The notes beneath the pieces are model-generated. The model did no database searches. It saw only the letters and a list, made by a program, of their open reading frames with translations, and had not been told where the DNA came from. A stretch of 64,000 bases of DNA from Pseudorhizobium tarimense (GTDB lineage Bacteria > Pseudomonadota > Alphaproteobacteria > Rhizobiales > Rhizobiaceae), in NCBI RefSeq assembly GCF_022968135.1, contig NZ_JALJRA010000002.1, positions 247,967 through 311,966 of the forward strand, given 5' to 3'. Made by a program: the position numbers and the translations under genes. Below, piece by piece: positions 62,374 to 64,000 of this stretch. Every line of letters begins with the position of its first letter. Positions within the stretch are counted from its first letter, which is position 1.

Positions 62374-63714
62374 TTAAAGCGGCACCTCAAAGGTACATCT
62401 CAATCCATCCGACGCAAAAGCCAGAATTGCAGAGCCGTTCATATCTCTAGCGAGGCCCCCTTCCAAGAGGCGTGTGCCAAATCCCCGACGAGTAGGTGGG
62501 GTAACGCCGGGCCCACCACTCTCCTGCCAATCAAAGCGGAGCATCGAACCACTTCTCTCAACATCCCAGGTAACTGCCACCTGACCTCCGGGCACCGAAA
62601 GAGCTCCATACTTGATGGCATTAGTCGTGAGCTCCTGGATTGCCATGGCGAACGAGAGACACACCCGGGGCGCCAGCGACACCTCCGGGCCAGAAACAGC
62701 GAATCGCTCGCTAAAATCAGCGTACGGTTCCAGCGCTTCGGCCACAATGTCGCTCAGAACGGCGCTCTCCCAATTTCTACGGGTGAGAACATCGTGAACG
62801 CGCGACAGCGCCATCAGCCTCTCGCCGACCACCTGGGTTGCTCGGCTTGGATCTGGGTAAATTCTCAGGGTCTGAGCCACAATGGAATGAACGGTTGTGA
62901 GCGTGTTCTTTACCCTGTGGTTGAGCTCATGGACGAGAAGCGCCTGCTGGCGCTCTGCCCGTATTCGATCAGAGATGTCGCGAACCACGCGAACTGCGTA
63001 CAGTGGTCGATCGGCGCTGTCTCGAATAATGGATCCCGATAGTTCGACGCAAACTTCCTGTTTGTCCTTGCGGATGTACCGTTTCTCCAATGTGTAATTT
63101 CCAAGCGCACCTTCCACTTGTTGCCGAAAGTTCTCGAGGTCGACGGCGAGGTCATCCGGGTGCGTGATGTCGGAGAAGGTGAAGTTGAGGAGTTCGTCAG
63201 ATGTGTACCCGGTGATTCTGCAAAGCTCTTCATTCACCCGCAAAAAGCGGCCCGTCAGATCAACTTCCGAGATGCCGACAAAAGCGTGCTGGTAGGTGGC
63301 GGCCAGGCGTTGCTCGCTTTCAAGAAGTGCGGCCTCCGCCGACTTGCGCTCGGTAAGGTCTCTAAGATAGGCGACAAACCTGGGATTACCCTCGACTTGT
63401 ATTACTTCGATAGCCAGCTCCACCGGAAAGCGGCGGCCAGCAGAATTGATCGCCTCAACCTCGATGCGCCTACCCAGCACCGGCCCCTCACCCGTCGCGA
63501 GGAAGTGCTCCATGCCGTCCCTGTGTGCTTCTCTGAGTTCGGGCGGGATGATCAGCTCGGCCAGATCTCGTCCCATGGCCGTCGACCTAGGATAGCCGAA
63601 CGTGCGCTCTGCTGCCGGATTCCACTCAATCACTCGACTCTCGTGATCAGCCGCAATGATCGAGTCCAACGCAGCTTCGAGAATGGCGCGGTGCTGCGCC
63701 CAGTCTTCTGTCAT
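62374..63714 (-). CDS. PAS-domain HWE-family sensor histidine kinase
   Basis: A 446-residue cytoplasmic kinase. PAS 1 (about 10-130; DSIIAADHESRVIEWNPAAE) and PAS 2 (about 135-255; FVGISEVDLTGRFLRVNEEL) precede the HWE core, with His near 266 in HELNHRVKNTLTTVHSIV, N-box QELTTNAIKYGAL and GFGTRLLEGG. ATG 63714 is chosen because AAGGAGG lies ten bases before it; the frame is open for 18 codons more. It lies just upstream of the other HWE kinase and downstream of a response-regulator gene in the same direction. Confidence 0.9.
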   Translation of the reverse strand: MTEDWAQHRAILEAALDSIIAADHESRVIEWNPAAERTFGYPRSTAMGRDLAELIIPPELREAHRDGMEHFLATGEGPVLGRRIEVEAINSAGRRFPVELAIEVIQVEGNPRFVAYLRDLTERKSAEAALLESEQRLAATYQHAFVGISEVDLTGRFLRVNEELCRITGYTSDELLNFTFSDITHPDDLAVDLENFRQQVEGALGNYTLEKRYIRKDKQEVCVELSGSIIRDSADRPLYAVRVVRDISDRIRAERQQALLVHELNHRVKNTLTTVHSIVAQTLRIYPDPSRATQVVGERLMALSRVHDVLTRRNWESAVLSDIVAEALEPYADFSERFAVSGPEVSLAPRVCLSFAMAIQELTTNAIKYGALSVPGGQVAVTWDVERSGSMLRFDWQESGGPGVTPPTRRGFGTRLLEGGLARDMNGSAILAFASDGLRCTFEVPL

Positions 63715-63770
63715 GCTTCTTGAGGCCTCCTTAAGATGATAGACATGTGCTCCGGGTAGCTGGCTCACTC

Positions 63771-63830
63771 CAGGAGAACGTCAAAGCCCATATCGCGGCT
63801 TTCGTCGAGCACTACAACAAGGCAGTACGG
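63771..63830 (+). pseudogene. Transposase C-terminal fragment
   Basis: About 20 codons read QENVKAHIAAFVEHYNKAVR, resembling the end of the integrase core in IS3-like transposases (AFVEHYN). No other part of an insertion sequence and no terminal repeats are seen around it. Confidence 0.35.
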
Positions 63831-63864
63831 TCGGACGATCAAGCCTCCCACGTCCTGTTCGAAC

Positions 63865-64000
63865 TCACCGTCGTTGAGGCCCACCAAGAGTAAGTTCAAG
63901 CGTTTCCTCCAGCTCTTTCGCCAAAAAGGGTTTACTCAACACTGGAGATCCGGAGAGCTCAGAAGGGACGCCATTTTTTCCGTAACCGGTACTGAACAGA
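63865..64000 (-). CDS. Response regulator, C-terminal end only
   Basis: The last 45 codons of a gene that continues beyond the right edge. They read LFSTGYGKNGVPSELSGSPV then LSKPFLAKELEETLELTLGG, with the receiver-domain Thr/Ser (STGYG) and Lys (LSKPF) positions. This is a stand-alone CheY-like receiver of the type often coupled to HWE kinases, and it lies 150 bases upstream of the kinase gene in the same direction. Confidence 0.75.
   Translation of the reverse strand, partial: LFSTGYGKNGVPSELSGSPVLSKPFLAKELEETLELTLGGPQRR

Overview
The window looks like chromosomal DNA of an alphaproteobacterium of the Rhizobiales, most likely Rhizobiaceae (Rhizobium/Agrobacterium/Ensifer-like). Signs of this are high GC, a choline-sulfate LysR-choX-betC locus, mbfA behind an Irr-type ICE box, a bacterial transglutaminase-like cysteine protease, three HWE/HisKA_2-type sensor kinases, tandem TRAP binding proteins, and short intergenic palindromes of a kind familiar from rhizobial genomes. 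No tRNA, rRNA, CRISPR array, prophage or intact insertion sequence was recognised.

Layout. 0-2.7 kb: choline-O-sulfate uptake and hydrolysis. 2.8-7.2 kb: a small membrane protein, an intact Na+/H+ antiporter, and three decayed genes (hybrid kinase/receiver, L,D-transpeptidase, channel-like membrane protein). 7.3-10.2 kb: a three-gene Fe-siderophore/cobalamin-type ABC importer. 10.2-12.8 kb: a GC-rich gene-free stretch, a VapBC-type toxin-antitoxin pair with an operator-like palindrome, repeats, an Lrp remnant and a nucleoside-recognition membrane gene pair whose first member carries two in-frame amber codons. 12.8-19.8 kb: lepA, a CHASE histidine kinase, a chromate transporter behind an SDR gene, and a divergent AraC regulator. 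20-28.3 kb: a subtilisin-like autotransporter with a lipobox, a VOC-dioxygenase/alpha-beta-hydrolase fusion with an XRE-cupin regulator and a GNAT, a TetR/MFS unit, and small proteins. 28.4-33.6 kb: two tandem TRAP binding proteins without membrane subunits, mbfA, the cysteine protease and an esterase-like hydrolase. 33.7-38.8 kb: housekeeping infC(AUU start)-rpmI-rplT-pheS-pheT. 38.9-47.7 kb: an M15-like protein, small proteins, two aldo-keto reductases, a GNAT, a Gfo/Idh/MocA oxidoreductase and a GtrA/GtrB/GT-C-like lipid-linked glycosylation set. 47.9-54 kb: xseA, M29 aminopeptidase, YbaK deacylase, ArsC-like reductase and a soluble chemotaxis transducer. 54-56 kb: a second decayed tract (O6-methylguanine-DNA methyltransferase, hydrolase, SDR, VOC). 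56-59.5 kb: a tight four-gene operon (SDR-VOC-SnoaL-saccharopine-dehydrogenase-like) divergent from an AraC regulator. 59.5-64 kb: two PAS/HWE kinases between response-regulator pieces.

How the genes fit together. Stress and envelope functions dominate: osmolyte acquisition, iron export and import, electrophile or quinone handling (several VOC and SDR enzymes, aldo-keto reductases, fused dioxygenase-hydrolase), chromate efflux and surface glycosylation. Two SDR/AraC divergent pairs of the same design occur about 40 kb apart. About a dozen degenerate genes in 64 kb is a high count; either this lineage is losing genes or some indels are sequencing errors. The best candidates for something undescribed are the AraC-controlled SDR-VOC-SnoaL-dehydrogenase operon, the Mhq-like fusion with its dedicated regulator, the Shine-Dalgarno-masking hairpin ahead of the cysteine protease, and the structured gene-free DNA at 10.3-10.7 kb.
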